Under the pieces are notes generated by a model that had not been told where the DNA came from, did no database searches, and saw only the letters and a list, made by a program, of their open reading frames with translations. A stretch of 22,011 bases of DNA from an uncultured Erysipelotrichaceae bacterium (GTDB lineage Bacteria; Bacillota_I; Bacilli_A; RF39; UBA660): the NCBI GenBank assembly GCA_902773365.1, contig CACYEG010000041.1:1-22011 (forward strand), in the 5' to 3' direction. The position numbers and the translations under genes were made by a program. Shown here in pieces: positions 21,592-22,011 of the stretch (position 1 is the stretch's first letter; the number at the start of each line of letters is the position of its first letter).

Positions 21592-22011
21592 ATGAAAAAA
21601 AATAATAGAAAAGGTTTTACATTGGTTGAATTGTTAGCTGTTATTATTGTACTAGCACTTATTTTAGTATTTGCTATACCAGCTGTTTTAGATACATCTA
21701 CAAGAGCTCAAAAGAAAGCATTTGCAACATATGCAAGAAGAGTACTTACATTAGCCCAAGAATATGTTGAGGCAAAAAAGTTAGATGAAACTGTTAGCAA
21801 CATGGCTTTCATAAACGCAACGGGTTCAGGTTTTAGTTTAGGTAAAAATGATGATGAATATACTGCATGCATAGAGTATACAACAGATGGAACTTATAAA
21901 ATTTATATGTTTAATAAGACTTACTATGTAGGAACAGTTACTGGTACAAAATCTGGTGCTACAGAAGCCCAATTAAAAGATTCTGACAATGTAAATAATA
22001 TAAGCGATTTA
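21592..22011 (+). CDS. Type IV pilin, 3' end cut by the window edge
   Basis: The frame is open from ATG 21592 to the last base, giving 140 residues of an incomplete protein. The prepilin signal is KKNNRKG/FTLVELL with Glu at +5, followed by a hydrophobic helix of about 20 residues with a Pro near position 30, as in many major pilins. The globular part starts with an amphipathic helix rich in Ala and Arg, then Gly- and Thr-rich beta segments. It lies directly behind nifJ but has its own perfect consensus promoter, which suits an abundantly made subunit. Whether it is the major pilin of the system encoded at 7395-10758 is inference. Stop codon and following genes are not visible. Confidence 0.88.
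   Translation, partial: MKKNNRKGFTLVELLAVIIVLALILVFAIPAVLDTSTRAQKKAFATYARRVLTLAQEYVEAKKLDETVSNMAFINATGSGFSLGKNDDEYTACIEYTTDGTYKIYMFNKTYYVGTVTGTKSGATEAQLKDSDNVNNISDL

Overview
The window looks like a gene-dense stretch of chromosome from an AT-rich, anaerobic, single-membrane bacterium of the Firmicutes/Bacilli type. Lipoprotein signal peptides, Gram-positive ribosome binding sites (GGAGG and GGTGA) and the rnc-smc gene pair point to Firmicutes. A single-chain pyruvate:ferredoxin oxidoreductase points to anaerobic metabolism. The short SMC (981 aa), compact transcription units and many short-leader promoters suggest an uncultivated, Mollicutes-related Bacilli lineage (RF39-like). That placement is inference. 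I saw no tRNA, rRNA, CRISPR array, insertion sequence or phage gene, and no gene-free stretch longer than about 120 bases.

Layout. (1) 1-1007: an orphan SsuA/THI5-type substrate-binding lipoprotein on the minus strand. (2) 1123-2638: a two-gene unit, a coiled-coil protein and a small helical protein. (3) 2704-6032: a two-gene unit encoding a secreted glucosaminidase with a C-terminal dockerin and a membrane-anchored cohesin protein. (4) 6094-7322: a small unknown protein and a membrane-anchored Ig-like protein. (5) 7395-10758: five consecutive pilin-like genes. (6) 10728-11648 (minus): a TIGR01212-type radical SAM protein, overlapping the last pilin tail to tail. (7) 11721-13100: a protein with the scaffold of cofactor-independent phosphoglycerate mutase but without its catalytic motifs. 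(8) 13122-16727 (minus): smc and rnc. (9) 16846-17721: a ZnuA-like lipoprotein without the metal-binding histidines. (10) 17725-18075 (minus): a small membrane protein. (11) 18159-21533: nifJ. (12) 21592 to the window end: a further type IV pilin behind a perfect consensus promoter, cut by the window edge.

How the genes may work together. Regions 3 to 5 and 12 form a cell-surface block: a peptidoglycan hydrolase that a cohesin-dockerin contact could dock at the membrane, Ig-like exported proteins, and six pilin subunits. No pilus ATPase, platform protein or prepilin peptidase is present here. The dockerin and pilin operons start with the same extended -10 element. The most unusual features are the non-cellulosomal cohesin-dockerin autolysin pair and two 'dead' family members (the mutase-like and ZnuA-like proteins). 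Nearly all recognisable promoters lead into a 15-22 nt leader that begins AGA, usually AGAAT.
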